Positions 1 through 8,605 of a stretch of 45,674 nt of DNA are shown in pieces. Both the position numbers and the translations under genes were made by a program. A model generated the notes under the pieces. The model worked only from the letters and a program-made list of their open reading frames with translations. It was not told where the DNA came from and searched no databases. How positions within the stretch are numbered: position 1 is the first letter of the stretch; the number at the start of each line of letters is the position of its first letter. The DNA is from SAR324 cluster bacterium REDSEA-S27_B3 (GTDB lineage Bacteria > SAR324 > NAC60-12), in contig LUQO01000046.1 in assembly GCA_001627865.1 (NCBI GenBank), positions 1-45,674 on the forward strand, written 5' to 3'.

Positions 1-1
1 T

Positions 2-1522
2 CTCTATGGTGATGGTGTTAACATTGCCGCACGTTTAGAGGCACTTGCACAACCTAATGGAGTATGTCTTTCAAGGAGTGTTCATGAGTTTATTAATAAA
101 AAGATGGATTTCTTGTTTAATGATTTGGGTGAGCAAACTGTAAAGGATAATAAATTCCATGCTTTTGATGTTGTTATAGATGATTCACACAAACGAACAG
201 TAAAAACTAAATCGAAATCACAAGTGCTGCTATTCGCATCAATTGCTACAGCACTTATTATAGGACTTTTTGGTATTTATTATTTTACCAACACAACTGC
301 AGAGAAATCCTCTATCAAAACCGATTCAACCACATCTTCAAAACCAAGTATACTTGTCGCTCCAATAAAAGCGTCTGGATTATCGGCCGACCAAGGATCT
401 TTCGTAACTGGGATAACTGAAAGTATGATCTCGATGCTTTCCAAATATAAAGCGATAAGAGTTTTATCTAGTAGTACCAGTTTCCACGTCATAAAAACAG
501 AAATGCTGGATGCAGAAATTCGAGACCAATACGGTGTTGATTTTTTGATTCGTGGCTCCATCCAAGTAATGGGAAACAATGCAAGGTTAAATCTTGAAAT
601 TACCGACTTGAAGCTAGAGGAAGTGACTGTTTCAAAAAAACGTGACTTTAATTTAAATGACATTTTTAAAGTACAAGACGAACTAAGTAATGAGATTTTG
701 AATGAACTTCAGATAAACTTGGGGGTCGGAAGTAGTCAAGGAAAGAGGTGGGCTGCTGATTTTAAATCTATTGAAGATTTTACTAAATTCCTGAACTGGC
801 GTGATAAATGGCGGACCTTTACAAAAGAAGGCCATATAAAATCTCAAAGTATGCTCGATGACTTAAAAGCCCTTTATCCGCAAGATAGTAGCATTATGTA
901 CGTGTTAGAAGCCTGGCAAATCTTCCAAAGAATTATAATGCAATTAAGTACAGATAAAGTAAAAGATTTAGAGAGACTTAAATTCTTAACGAACAAAGCT
1001 ATTGAATTAAATCCGGAATCCCCAGATACATATGCTGCGAGAGCCTTAATTGGATTACAGCTTCTTAAAACAGGTTGTGAAGCAGCACTTAAAGATATGA
1101 TTAAGTCAGAAGAAATCGGTAGTACCGTTGATACCCTCAGCATAGCTTCAGCGGTTTATGCTAATTGTGGTGATCTGAGGAAAGCTATAGATTCCAATAG
1201 AAGCGCTCTAAAACTACTACCTAATGACACAGGTTGGTTTGTCACAGCAAGGCTAGTTGTTTTACTATATGAAACTGGACAGATAGAGGAAATTTATAAA
1301 CTTCTCGGTGAAAACATTGAAGCCAAAGACATGGAATATAGAGTTTTGGCGATATTAGCTTTGCTAGAACATCAAAAAGGGAATAAAGAGCTAGCTGAAG
1401 AATATCTTTCTCGTGCAAGAAACAATGGCTTTTCAAGAAGTAGCTTTCAATCTAATATACATAATAAAGAATTACGTGATAAAACGATAAAGGGGCTCTT
1501 GGAGATTGGAAGTTTAGAATAA
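2..1522 (+). CDS. class III adenylate cyclase with TolB-like and TPR region, 5'-partial
   Basis: The reading frame is already open at base 2, so the gene begins to the left of the window. The first codons encode YGDGVNIAARLE, the C-terminal signature of a class III adenylate/guanylate cyclase catalytic domain. A single membrane helix follows (about 60 residues on, LLFASIATALIIGLFGIYYF). Next comes a TolB/FlgO-like domain (SILVAPIKASGL... FLIRGSIQVMG) and TPR-like helices to the end. In this family the cyclase domain makes cAMP in the cytoplasm and the C-terminal part is periplasmic, presumably sensory. The DNA is AT-rich. The gene ends about 80 bp before a tmRNA/tRNA 3'-end copy, so it may be island cargo. 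The catalytic metal-binding half lies outside the window and cannot be judged. Confidence 0.85.
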   Translation, partial: LYGDGVNIAARLEALAQPNGVCLSRSVHEFINKKMDFLFNDLGEQTVKDNKFHAFDVVIDDSHKRTVKTKSKSQVLLFASIATALIIGLFGIYYFTNTTAEKSSIKTDSTTSSKPSILVAPIKASGLSADQGSFVTGITESMISMLSKYKAIRVLSSSTSFHVIKTEMLDAEIRDQYGVDFLIRGSIQVMGNNARLNLEITDLKLEEVTVSKKRDFNLNDIFKVQDELSNEILNELQINLGVGSSQGKRWAADFKSIEDFTKFLNWRDKWRTFTKEGHIKSQSMLDDLKALYPQDSSIMYVLEAWQIFQRIIMQLSTDKVKDLERLKFLTNKAIELNPESPDTYAARALIGLQLLKTGCEAALKDMIKSEEIGSTVDTLSIASAVYANCGDLRKAIDSNRSALKLLPNDTGWFVTARLVVLLYETGQIEEIYKLLGENIEAKDMEYRVLAILALLEHQKGNKELAEEYLSRARNNGFSRSSFQSNIHNKELRDKTIKGLLEIGSLE

Positions 1523-1603
1523 ACATGTCCCATTACACCTGTCCCATTAGCTATTTAAGTAGTCTAATTATATCTAATAATATTATATAGTTATAGACAA
1601 TTT

Positions 1604-1637
1604 GGTGGCGCGGGTTCGATTCCCGCCACCTCCACCA
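1604..1637 (+). other. tmRNA (ssrA) or tRNA-Ala 3'-end copy, probable att site
   Basis: These 34 bases contain a complete T arm (stem GCGGG/CCCGC, loop TTCGATT), the 3' acceptor strand CACCTCC, discriminator A and an encoded CCA. T at acceptor position 70 plus A73 fits tmRNA or tRNA-Ala (5' strand GGGGGTG expected), but no D arm, anticodon or 5' strand lies upstream. The upstream DNA is AT-rich protein-coding sequence. Such isolated 3' ends are left when tyrosine-recombinase elements integrate into tRNA/tmRNA genes. The orientation predicts that the element lies to the left, with the intact gene beyond it. Confidence 0.65.
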
Positions 1638-1700
1638 CCCTGCTGCTCCTACTTTAACAATTATAACTCTAAACCGTGTTATGTTGTTTATTGAACATGT

Positions 1701-1905
1701 TTATGTCAGTACATCAAATTCATTTTGATTCAGCAAAGTCATCCCTTTCTCAGTAAGTCTATATTTTTGCAACCTGCTATTTGGTTTTTCCGGGATAGTG
1801 TAAGCTGTACACTCATTCTCGAGTAATTCTCTGACTAACCTTTTGAAAGCACCTGTTTTGCTTTTCAATCCAAGTACTTGAATCAATTCGTTAACAGAGA
1901 GAGGC
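1701..1905 (-). pseudogene. C-terminal HTH remnant of an AlbA-type ATP-binding/Fic-like protein
   Basis: The minus strand encodes a winged-helix tail with LSVNELIQVLGLKSKTGAFK, then YTIPEKPNSRLQKYRLTEKG and a stop. This matches the C-terminal HTH of COG2865-type transcriptional regulators and related Fic proteins. The only in-frame start is an internal TTG, and the rest of the several-hundred-residue protein is missing. The frame runs directly into sequence that reads as an Ig-like domain on the opposite strand near 1905, so the fragment is fused to unrelated debris. I read it as a dead fragment next to an insertion hot spot. Confidence 0.6.
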
Positions 1906-2372
1906 CTTTCTCCGAAGCAATGGATAACACTTCGGTCACCACCAACACGGATAACACAAGCTGTTTTGGATCATTAATGTTATCTTCAGACAATTTCAGT
2001 ACTTGTATAAAGATGTCTTCATCGCCTTCCAGTTCAAATTCAGACAAGACATTTACAATTGACCCCTATGATAATATTTCAAATTCCACTTCATACAAAA
2101 CCAGAGTTACAACTGGAGTTAAAGACACTGCAGGAAATACTTTAAGCAGACAGTATGAAACATCAACTGGATTCACAACTGCTGCTGCACCATGGGCAGG
2201 AACTAAGCAGCTTGGGTCATCAAATAATGATTATGCTTATGGAGTTGCCACTGATTCCCCCCTAAATTTCTATGCAGCGGGCTACACCAGTGGAGGACTT
2301 GATGGCAATACCAGTGCAGGAAGCTATGACCTCTTCGTAGTTAAATAAAACTCCAGTGGTACAAAGAAGTGA
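1903..2372 (+). pseudogene. Big_5 Ig-like / SBBP beta-propeller surface protein fragment
   Basis: From about 1906 the plus frame encodes FSEAMDNTSVTTNTDNTSCF and continues to VTTGVKDTAGNTLS, a typical Big_5 bacterial Ig-like domain. It is followed by one SBBP-type repeat (W.GTKQLGSSNNDYAYGVATD... AAGYTSGGLDGNTSAGSYDLFVVK). A TAA at 2346 interrupts the frame exactly where family members read VVKYNSSGTK. The motif NSSGTKK resumes after it and then hits TGA at 2370. Intact relatives are large secreted or surface proteins. This copy lacks its N-terminus and signal peptide and has an internal stop, so it is a decayed internal piece. Confidence 0.7.
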
Positions 2373-2426
2373 AATTGGAGGTTGGACACATCAGAAGGAA
2401 TTGTTCTCAACGTGTATACCACCTTC

Positions 2427-2466
2427 CCCCGATCAGGTTGAGAGCTTTTTCTCAGCTTGATTGGGG
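2427..2466. repeat. imperfect 40-bp hairpin between convergent gene ends
   Basis: The arms CCCCGATCAGGTTGAGA and TCTCAGCTTGATTGGGG pair with a few mismatches around a short T-rich loop. The element sits between the end of the surface-protein remnant and the 3' end of the toxin gene. It could be a bidirectional terminator or a decayed REP-like palindrome. The motif GATCAGG/TTGATTGGGG resembles the dispersed palindromes elsewhere in the window. Confidence 0.5.
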
Positions 2467-2493
2467 TTTATCCTTCGTGGGAAGGATTACAGT

Positions 2494-2925
2494 TTACGTA
2501 TTAGGAACTTCCCATGGATTCACTGTGAATAAATCTACAATATCTTCAAAATCCTTACTGTTTCTGGTGACAAGTATCAGCTTGTGAACAAGAGCAATCG
2601 CCGCAATCTGTGCATCTTCCACACTGATTGGTCGGCCGCTGTTAATACGTCGGGCTGACAAATTGCCGTAATACTCTGCTGCAAAATGATCAAAGCTCAG
2701 ACAACGATCCGGCAGAAATTCCTGCATCATTTGATCAATAGCACTGGACAATATTTTTTTGCGTTTACCATCTGGCAAAAGAGCTAATCCCAGTCCAATT
2801 TCAGCTTTGGTGACTGAAGTTGTGAAAAGATTTTCAAGATTCTGTTCATCCATCCAGGAAATGACAGATTGAGCAGGTTTTGATTTCATCAATTCTGACA
2901 GCACATTTGTATCAAGCAGGTACAT
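2494..2925 (-). CDS. vapC: PIN-domain toxin ribonuclease (VapC/FitB type)
   Basis: The protein has about 143 aa and opens with MYLLDTNVLSELMKSKP, the PIN-domain start carrying the first catalytic aspartate. Further acidic positions lie in TKAEIGLGLALLPDGKR, RPISVEDAQIAAIAL and RNSKDFEDI. The end NPWE is typical of FitB-like VapC proteins. Such toxins are Mg-dependent RNases that cleave tRNA or rRNA. The ATG at 2925 overlaps the antitoxin TGA by one base; a TTG one codon upstream is less likely. Translational coupling to the upstream antitoxin is implied. Confidence 0.9.
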   Translation of the reverse strand: MYLLDTNVLSELMKSKPAQSVISWMDEQNLENLFTTSVTKAEIGLGLALLPDGKRKKILSSAIDQMMQEFLPDRCLSFDHFAAEYYGNLSARRINSGRPISVEDAQIAAIALVHKLILVTRNSKDFEDIVDLFTVNPWEVPNT

Positions 2926-3176
2926 CAACTATCCTCGCCAAAATCAGGAAGATCACGATGAGTTGAACGTTCAGGAATTGGAATTTCTGAGTTTCCTGCT
3001 TTTGCAAATAGTTGATGGATAGCACTGCCAACTCCTTTCCGGATTCTACGATGAGCAAGGGAGCGTTTAAGTATCCTTCTCATTTCCTCCTCCATTGAAT
3101 GTCCGTTTTTTGCTGCTTCAATACGCAGCTGCTGTTTTAAGGATTCATCCAAATTACGGATTGTGATTGTGGCCAT
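2925..3176 (-). CDS. ribbon-helix-helix antitoxin (FitA/VapB type)
   Basis: The protein has 83 aa and starts MATITIRNLDESLKQQL, the Arc/FitA ribbon-helix-helix DNA-binding fold, followed by GHSMEEEMRRILKRSL. A proline-rich toxin-binding tail ends DLPDFGEDS. The start at 3176 is preferred over an upstream ATG at 3206. It has a GGAG ribosome site a few bases upstream, and the candidate promoter would begin transcription close to or after 3206. FitA-type antitoxins bind the toxin and repress their own operon. Confidence 0.88.
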   Translation of the reverse strand: MATITIRNLDESLKQQLRIEAAKNGHSMEEEMRRILKRSLAHRRIRKGVGSAIHQLFAKAGNSEIPIPERSTHRDLPDFGEDS

Positions 3177-3208
3177 AATGTTCTCCGGTTTATTTTCATG
3201 GGTCATTG

Positions 3209-3237
3209 CTGTTACACTTTTAATAAAAAACAGTCAA
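3209..3237 (-). promoter_or_regulatory. candidate sigma70 promoter of the toxin-antitoxin pair
   Basis: On the minus strand TTGACT (3237-3232) and TAACAG (3214-3209) are separated by 17 bases. The expected start of transcription is near 3202, about 25 bases before the preferred antitoxin ATG. The -35 box is good and the -10 box is weak. No sharp palindromic operator was seen. Confidence 0.45.
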
Positions 3238-3363
3238 AGATTTTGTCATATGCATTCATTGTAATCAGTGCTATCAATGAATGCAAATTATTTCTTAATT
3301 TATAAATCATTTCCCAACGACCACAAATAGTTTTTTTCATTAATCTTCACTTGATATTTTAAT

Positions 3364-3446
3364 GTCATCCCCGACTTGATCGGGGATCCAAAAGCTGTAT
3401 CAGAGCCAGCCCCTCACCCTGCCTCTCCCATTGGGAGAGGGGGGAC
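3364..3446. repeat. REP-like palindrome plus adjoining CTCTCCC hairpin
   Basis: A perfect hairpin ATCCCCGA-cttga-TCGGGGAT (3367-3387) is followed about 30 bp later by CTCTCCC-att-GGGAGAG and a G-run. This is one of at least four places in the window where the two hairpins occur together. The rest of the gap 3238-3534 is AT-rich and shows no gene. Confidence 0.75.
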
Positions 3447-3534
3447 CTTGCCTCCACAAAACTTGTAAATCATTCCGATTGATGTTATAAGTTTATCTGC
3501 TTTAATTCAGAGACAGCATTTTGTAAAGGAAACA

Positions 3535-4293
3535 ATGGATTCACAACCAAAGGTTGCTATTGTGACCGGTGCGGGAAGCGGCATCGGCAGGTGTACTGCT
3601 CAGGCGTTACTGGAGGAGGGATATTCGGTGGTACTGGCCGGGCGTCGCAGGGAACAGCTGGAAGTTTCCAAAACTGAAGCAGGAAATTCCGGAAAAAGGG
3701 CGCTTGTGGTGACGACTGACGTTGGAAATCCGGATTCGGTACGGTACCTTTTTTCAAAAACAAAAGAAAAATTCGGACGTCTTGATCTGCTTTTCAACAA
3801 TGCCGGATTGGGCGCACCGGCGGTTCCGCTGGAAGAAATCAGCTATGAGCAGTGGAAAGCAGTGGTAGATGTAAACCTGACCGGCGCATTTCTCTGCACA
3901 CAGCAGGCATTCCGGATGATGAAGGAGCAAAATCCAAAAGGCGGACGCATCATCAACAACGGCTCCATCTCCGCACATGTTCCCCGTCCCTTATCATCTC
4001 CGTACACAGCCACTAAGCACGCCATCACAGGTCTGACCCGCTCCACTTCCCTGGACGGGCGGGCTTATGACATTGCCTGCGGACAAATTGACATCGGCAA
4101 TGCTGCCACCGAAATGACTGAACGCATGGCAGAAGGTATTTTGCAGGCAAACGGGAAAACAGCCGTGGAACCAAGGATGGCCGCGGAGAACGTGGCCAAA
4201 GCAGTTGTTTATATGGCAAGTCTGCCGCTTGATGCAAATGTGCTGTTCATGACTGTTACGGCCACAAAAATGCCTTTTGTCGGACGAGGTTAA
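3535..4293 (+). CDS. short-chain dehydrogenase/reductase
   Basis: This is a 252-aa classical SDR. The cofactor motif TGAGSGIG lies at about residues 11-18, NNAG at about 89-92, and the catalytic Ser and Tyr-X-X-X-Lys in [21 protein letters not shown] good AAGGA ribosome site precedes the ATG. The arginine-rich stretch after the second beta strand (AGRRREQL) suggests NADP preference. The C-terminus ([21 protein letters not shown]) is typical of the family. The substrate cannot be deduced. The gene is followed by nudC 57 bp downstream on the same strand, with no evident functional link. Confidence 0.9.
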   Translation: MDSQPKVAIVTGAGSGIGRCTAQALLEEGYSVVLAGRRREQLEVSKTEAGNSGKRALVVTTDVGNPDSVRYLFSKTKEKFGRLDLLFNNAGLGAPAVPLEEISYEQWKAVVDVNLTGAFLCTQQAFRMMKEQNPKGGRIINNGSISAHVPRPLSSPYTATKHAITGLTRSTSLDGRAYDIACGQIDIGNAATEMTERMAEGILQANGKTAVEPRMAAENVAKAVVYMASLPLDANVLFMTVTATKMPFVGRG

Positions 4294-4350
4294 TTCCAAT
4301 TATCAAATACCTTCCCTGACTGTGACATACAATCCCGGCCTAAAATAAAC

Positions 4351-5319
4351 GTGCATATTTTTGATCCATTTGAATTGACTGGACTGAAACCGAATCATCT
4401 GGGTTTCGGCGGGCTGGACAGGGCCGCACCCGCCCGTGAACAAGAAAACCTGCTGGAGGAGATTTTAAGGCATCCGGGAACCCTCATAGTTCCAATCTGG
4501 CGCAATCTCAACCTGTTCAGTGAAACTGGAGGAAAAGACAGCAGACCAATTCCGGCTTTCATTTCAGCTGATCAGTCTTCAACGCTGATCGATATTGCGG
4601 AGAATTTTGTTTATCTTGGAAAAAGAAATGTTTCTGGAAATACTATCGCATATCTGGCTATTGACATTTCAGTTCTGGATGAAGAACAGTCTGCAATCCA
4701 ACTGGCGGCATGGGGGCAATTTGCTGATTTGCGAAACATCAGTCCGTTGATTGACGGAGTAGATGGATCAATCCTGGCATACGCCAGAGCCATGCTTTAC
4801 TGGCACAGCAGAAACGGATTCTGTGGTGTGTGCGGGGCGCAGACAAAAGCCTCAAAATGCGGGCATCAAAGGGACTGCACAAATAAGGAATGTGCCAGTC
4901 CGCATTTTCCGCGTACTGATTCTGCGGTGATTGTGCTGATTCATGATCAGGATCGTGTGCTGTTGGGACGACAGCATTTCTGGCCGGAAGGAATGTATTC
5001 CCTTTTAGCAGGTTATGTTGAGCCCGGAGAGACAATTGAACATGCTGTGGCACGTGAGGTTTTTGAAGAATCTGGAATAATTGTGAAAAACATCAAATAT
5101 CAGCACTCCCAGCCATGGCCCTTCCCTGCCTCACTGATGCTGGGATTTACTGCAGAGGCAAGTACAAAAATTATCAATCACAATGGCGATGAAATAGAAG
5201 ATGTTCAGTGGTTCACTAAAGATGAGCTGCTGAATTTTGGGACGCAGGAGAAATCTTTACCACGGGAATTATCAGTATCCAGGCGTCTGATCAATGACTG
5301 GCTTTCATCAGGGCGATGA
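4351..5319 (+). CDS. nudC: NAD(+)/NADH pyrophosphatase, RNA deNADding enzyme NudC
   Basis: The protein has 322 aa and appears to start with GTG. It has an N-terminal NudC domain, then a zinc ribbon (CGVCG... CTNKEC), then a Nudix domain. The Nudix box GYVEPGETIEHAVAREVFEE is complete, with the catalytic glutamates. The NudC-specific motif SQPWPFPASLMLGF follows. The enzyme hydrolyses NADH/NAD+ to NMN(H) and AMP and removes NAD caps from RNA. Length and domain order are normal. It is convergent with the next gene. Confidence 0.95.
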   Translation: MHIFDPFELTGLKPNHLGFGGLDRAAPAREQENLLEEILRHPGTLIVPIWRNLNLFSETGGKDSRPIPAFISADQSSTLIDIAENFVYLGKRNVSGNTIAYLAIDISVLDEEQSAIQLAAWGQFADLRNISPLIDGVDGSILAYARAMLYWHSRNGFCGVCGAQTKASKCGHQRDCTNKECASPHFPRTDSAVIVLIHDQDRVLLGRQHFWPEGMYSLLAGYVEPGETIEHAVAREVFEESGIIVKNIKYQHSQPWPFPASLMLGFTAEASTKIINHNGDEIEDVQWFTKDELLNFGTQEKSLPRELSVSRRLINDWLSSGR

Positions 5320-5351
5320 AAATTTCAGACTGATTTGTTCTGCAGGAACAA

Positions 5352-6074
5352 TCACAGTGCGCTTCTCTTTTCCGGCGTAAGACGCTGGAATGCTTCCACA
5401 TATTTAGTATCTTTGTCGAAACCGGCATACCTTGCCTGATATGCTCTCTGTTCTGCACGTACTGTATAGTGCTCCTGCAGGTAACGCTGGGCGGCCATTG
5501 CCGACATGGCCTCAGATTTCTTGTGCCAGACTTTTGTTACGTCAACGAATGTATCCGGCTTGAATGAACACAAGTCCGGCTGGTGAGGTTCAAATGCGTA
5601 CATCACAGGCGGCGGAATGGTCTCAAATGACGCGGGTACACCTCCTGCGCCTGTTGCCAAAAGACGTGCCTTCTGCGCTGCGGATGAGGCTACCGGATGA
5701 TCCGGATTGAATGGATCTTCCGGTGCGTGCACCAGCACTACATCCGGTTTAGTTTCCACAAAAATGGAAGCAAGTTTTTGCAGTGATGCCCCGGAAACTT
5801 CAAGTGGATAATCACCAAGATCCATGGGGATAAAATCAGCACCAAGAGCGGACGATGCTGCGGATGCTTCAGCGTGTCGCTTTTTTTTAACGGCTTCAAC
5901 AGTCTGTCCGGATTCAAGCCACAGGTCTCCGGATTCGCCATTTTCCCCGTATGAGAGCGAAACCACTTTTGCTTTTCCGCCATTCTCAGTGTGCAGTCCA
6001 ATTGCTCCTCCCGCACGCCACACAAAATCAGCCGCGTGCGCGCTGATGATCAGCATTGATCTTGGTGTTCCCAT
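5352..6074 (-). CDS. PIG-L/LmbE family protein, GalB-like (4-oxalomesaconate hydratase-like)
   Basis: This 240-aa protein opens with LIISAHAADFVWRAGGAIGL. Canonical PIG-L deacetylases have AHPDDE at this place, whereas the variant AHAADFVWRAGGAI is characteristic of Pseudomonas GalB, a zinc 4-oxalomesaconate hydratase of gallate degradation. Later motifs also fit: GDYPLEV, DPFNPDHPVA and YAFEPHQPDLCSFKPDTFVD. An AGGA ribosome site precedes the ATG. No other gallate or protocatechuate genes are nearby, so the actual substrate is open; a related deacylase or hydratase is possible. Confidence 0.75.
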   Translation of the reverse strand: MGTPRSMLIISAHAADFVWRAGGAIGLHTENGGKAKVVSLSYGENGESGDLWLESGQTVEAVKKKRHAEASAASSALGADFIPMDLGDYPLEVSGASLQKLASIFVETKPDVVLVHAPEDPFNPDHPVASSAAQKARLLATGAGGVPASFETIPPPVMYAFEPHQPDLCSFKPDTFVDVTKVWHKKSEAMSAMAAQRYLQEHYTVRAEQRAYQARYAGFDKDTKYVEAFQRLTPEKRSAL

Positions 6075-6149
6075 TACTAATTTATCCTTTAGAATTTTAA
6101 TTCATTCAGTGACTGGTCACATTGTACCGGACACTTTAAATAATCTTCT

Positions 6150-6313
6150 TGTCATTCCGGGCCCAGCGAAGCACAGACCCGGAATCCAGGGGAGTTGTTT
6201 TAATCTTCCCCGTACCCCGACCCTCTCCCCAGGGAGAGAGGGGACCGCACTCGGTGGGTGAGGGTCAGGTACTGATCTGATATCTGGATCCCGAATCATG
6301 CCGGGGATGACAT
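6150..6313. repeat. composite repeat: two inverted REP-like hairpins around a CTCTCCC hairpin
   Basis: The left part is GTCATTCCGGG...CCCGGAATCCAGG (about 6151-6190). The centre is CCCTCTCCCC-AGGGAGAGAGGGGACC followed by GGTGGGTGAGGG (6220-6267). The right part is an inverted relative of the 3364 element (CCCGAATCATGCCGGGGATGACA, about 6290-6312). It fills the gap between the PIG-L gene and the outer-membrane protein gene. No protein is encoded. Confidence 0.75.
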
Positions 6314-6331
6314 CGTTCATTATATTATTGC

Positions 6332-7486
6332 TCAGAATTCGAAATCAACACTTAACCTGTATCCTTTTCCGGTTGATACCTGGATTTTTTTCTGCAGATA
6401 ATTTGAGATTTTAGTTGTATTTAAAAATGTTTTTGAATCAATGTAACGCAGGCCGATTGATAAGCCTTTCTGTCCGCTGTAACTCCATAAAATTCCACTT
6501 GAGACCTGCTCGTCAGTTTTATTTTCAAAAATACCTTCGCCGGTTGAATAGTATTTGAAAGTCTTATTTACCCTGAGATGCAGGAAAAAAACCCAGTTAT
6601 TCAGCATTGTCGGACTGAATTCCATATTCCTGATTTGTATTTCAGACCTGTCGTGCTCGTCCGTAACTTCCTTAGTGTTGGAAGATGAGTCGTAATCACC
6701 GGCTTCATTTATTGCTAAAGGTGAAAGGATGTAAGACCATTCAAGCCTGAATTTGGGTACGCCGGGTTTTGTGCTTTTGATGGAAAATCCGTAGTACCTG
6801 TCCATCCACTTGTTTCCAAGATACCTGTAATTTCTGTTTGATATATATGCTTCGCCGTCTGTGATTGAAGTCTGCTGTACTCCATAAGAAGCATAAAGAA
6901 GCTGCCAGAGGTTGTAGGTAATTCCAATTCCAAGGGTGGTTTTTTTGGTATTTACCGTATTTGTGTCTGCTACGCTTTCCCATTCAATGCAGTAGTTTGT
7001 GTAAACGGCGTGGTATTCCTTGCACTTTCCCGTGAATTGTAAAATCGATTTTTCCTCATCAATTCTGCCTGAAGAAAAACTTATTCCAATAAAATATCTG
7101 TGCGGATTACCACCAACAGGCTGTCCCAAGCCGATTGCAACATTGAATTTTGTTTCTTCAATTTTGGATTTTTCATCAAGATTATTGAATAAATTAGAGT
7201 AATTTTTATCTACATTTCTTGTTGATGAAAAACTCTCCTGGTAAATATTGTTTACCAATCTTGATGAAATCATGTAGCTCACATTATTGATATTTGAAAC
7301 ATTTGCGTCAAAATCAGTTTCTGTGTAAGTTTCCAATGAGCCGTTAAAATTAGTTTTGTCTCGCCATCCGGCAGTAGCTGGCATCAATGACAGTACACTC
7401 GCGTCAAGTGAGGGGGTAACTATTTGTCCGAAAACCTGACTGTTATAAAAAATTAATAAGAAAAATAGTAATTTAAGGAATTTCAA
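6332..7486 (-). CDS. predicted outer-membrane beta-barrel protein, unknown function
   Basis: The protein has 384 aa with an N-terminal signal peptide (MKFLKLLFFLLIFYNSQVFG, cleavage expected before QIVT). The rest is rich in alternating aromatic/polar strands (for example GIGITYNLWQLLYASYGVQQ and KGLSIGLRYIDS), and the C-terminal residue is phenylalanine (RLSVDFEF). These are hallmarks of proteins inserted by the BAM machinery. The only plausible start is TTG at 7486. I do not recognise a specific family. It is flanked by repeat-rich gaps and appears to be a single-gene unit. Confidence 0.75.
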   Translation of the reverse strand: MKFLKLLFFLLIFYNSQVFGQIVTPSLDASVLSLMPATAGWRDKTNFNGSLETYTETDFDANVSNINNVSYMISSRLVNNIYQESFSSTRNVDKNYSNLFNNLDEKSKIEETKFNVAIGLGQPVGGNPHRYFIGISFSSGRIDEEKSILQFTGKCKEYHAVYTNYCIEWESVADTNTVNTKKTTLGIGITYNLWQLLYASYGVQQTSITDGEAYISNRNYRYLGNKWMDRYYGFSIKSTKPGVPKFRLEWSYILSPLAINEAGDYDSSSNTKEVTDEHDRSEIQIRNMEFSPTMLNNWVFFLHLRVNKTFKYYSTGEGIFENKTDEQVSSGILWSYSGQKGLSIGLRYIDSKTFLNTTKISNYLQKKIQVSTGKGYRLSVDFEF

Positions 7487-7949
7487 TTTTATGCGATGAA
7501 TCGGGAATTATTTCACTGTTTGTTATTCCAGCTTTCACAGAAATGGCAGCTTTTTAAGAGGCCGCCATCATTGATACCACTTTTGTGCGGATCGGCTATT
7601 TCAAAACAAAAAGGACTTGCAAAAGACTGTCCAATAAATCTCAACATTTTTGGCTATGAAATACACAGTCGCTTCAACCCTCTCCAAGAGGGAGACGGTT
7701 GAACCTTATGCGGAGGGTAAGGGAGCATCTGGAAACTATACCCCTGGATTCCGGTCCTTCACTGTGTTCGCCCGGAACTATATGAGATAAGGTTAATCAG
7801 GGGGGACAGCCTCAATTGGTTTAAGGAGAGATTTTCTTAAGCCGTTTCAATACTGAAGAGAGAAGTTGACGGGCAGCTTCTTGATCTTCAAGTTCGGAAG
7901 GATTCAGGGATTATGACAAAGCATTGCATAAGTAAGTTTGTAAGTTTTT
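7487..7949. other. intergenic gap with decayed repeats, no clear gene
   Basis: The stretch 7675-7790 carries decayed versions of the dispersed repeat (CCCTCTCCAAGAGGGAGACGG, GGATTCCGG...CCCGGAAC). On the minus strand near 7823-7909 a 27-codon open stretch encodes ELEDQEAARQLLSSVLKRLK and stops. It looks like the tail of a lost gene but has no start. Nothing else is supported. Confidence 0.5.
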
Positions 7950-8561
7950 TCAGTCTGTCTTATTGATGATCGCTCGTTCTTTCAGCAGTTCCATCACTTG
8001 CAGTACTGATTCCTGAATGGAAAGATGTTCGGTGTCAACAGTCAGTTCAGGTTTGAGGGGTTCTTCATAAGGAGAGTCGATACCGGTATAGTTTTTTATC
8101 TCGCCAGCACGGGCACGTTTGTAAAGCCCTTTCGCGTCACGTTTCTCGCAAATTTCAAGACTTGCCTTGCAGAATATTTCCAGGAAATCTCCATGCGGCA
8201 TCAGGTTTCGCACTGCTTCACGGTCTTTACGAAACGGGCTGATGAATGCAGTCATGGCGATGGTTCCGGCCTCAAGCATCAGTTTTGCAATTTCGCCGAT
8301 ACGGCGGATGTTTTCCACACGATCTGCTTCTTCAAAGCCCAGGTCTGAACATAGACCATGGCGCACATTGTCGCCATCCAGCACAAATGTACGAAACTTA
8401 AGCTGATAAAGCTCCTCCTCAACTGCATGAGCAAGTGTTGATTTTCCTGCACCTGAAAGTCCGGTAAACCAGAGCACAACTGATTTGTGTCCGTTTTGCT
8501 GACTGCGGCGTTCGCGGGTGACTGTGGCTTTATGCCAGATTATATTTTTTTCTGAAGTCAT
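7950..8561 (-). CDS. cysC: adenylyl-sulfate (APS) kinase
   Basis: This is a 203-aa APS kinase. The Walker A motif GLSGAGKST lies at residues 34-42, DGDNVRHGL at 62-70, and the [13 protein letters not shown] and [14 protein letters not shown] motifs follow. It phosphorylates APS to PAPS, the universal sulfuryl donor. Length is normal and no sulfurylase is fused. It is the last gene of a minus-strand operon, 44 bp after a sulfotransferase gene. Its product is therefore plausibly made for sulfation and not only for sulfate assimilation. Confidence 0.95.
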   Translation of the reverse strand: MTSEKNIIWHKATVTRERRSQQNGHKSVVLWFTGLSGAGKSTLAHAVEEELYQLKFRTFVLDGDNVRHGLCSDLGFEEADRVENIRRIGEIAKLMLEAGTIAMTAFISPFRKDREAVRNLMPHGDFLEIFCKASLEICEKRDAKGLYKRARAGEIKNYTGIDSPYEEPLKPELTVDTEHLSIQESVLQVMELLKERAIINKTD

Positions 8562-8605
8562 TATGCTTTTTAAATTATTTAAGAATTATCGTTGTCATAA
8601 CCATA

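Noticed and set aside
1878-2348. Treating the 156-codon frame from 1878 as an intact gene
   Set aside because: It begins inside the HTH remnant, lacks a signal peptide and has a stop inside an SBBP motif, so it is debris.
5824-6261. A 145-codon plus-strand frame over the PIG-L gene and the composite repeat
   Set aside because: Most of it is antisense to a well-supported gene and the rest reads through repeat palindromes.
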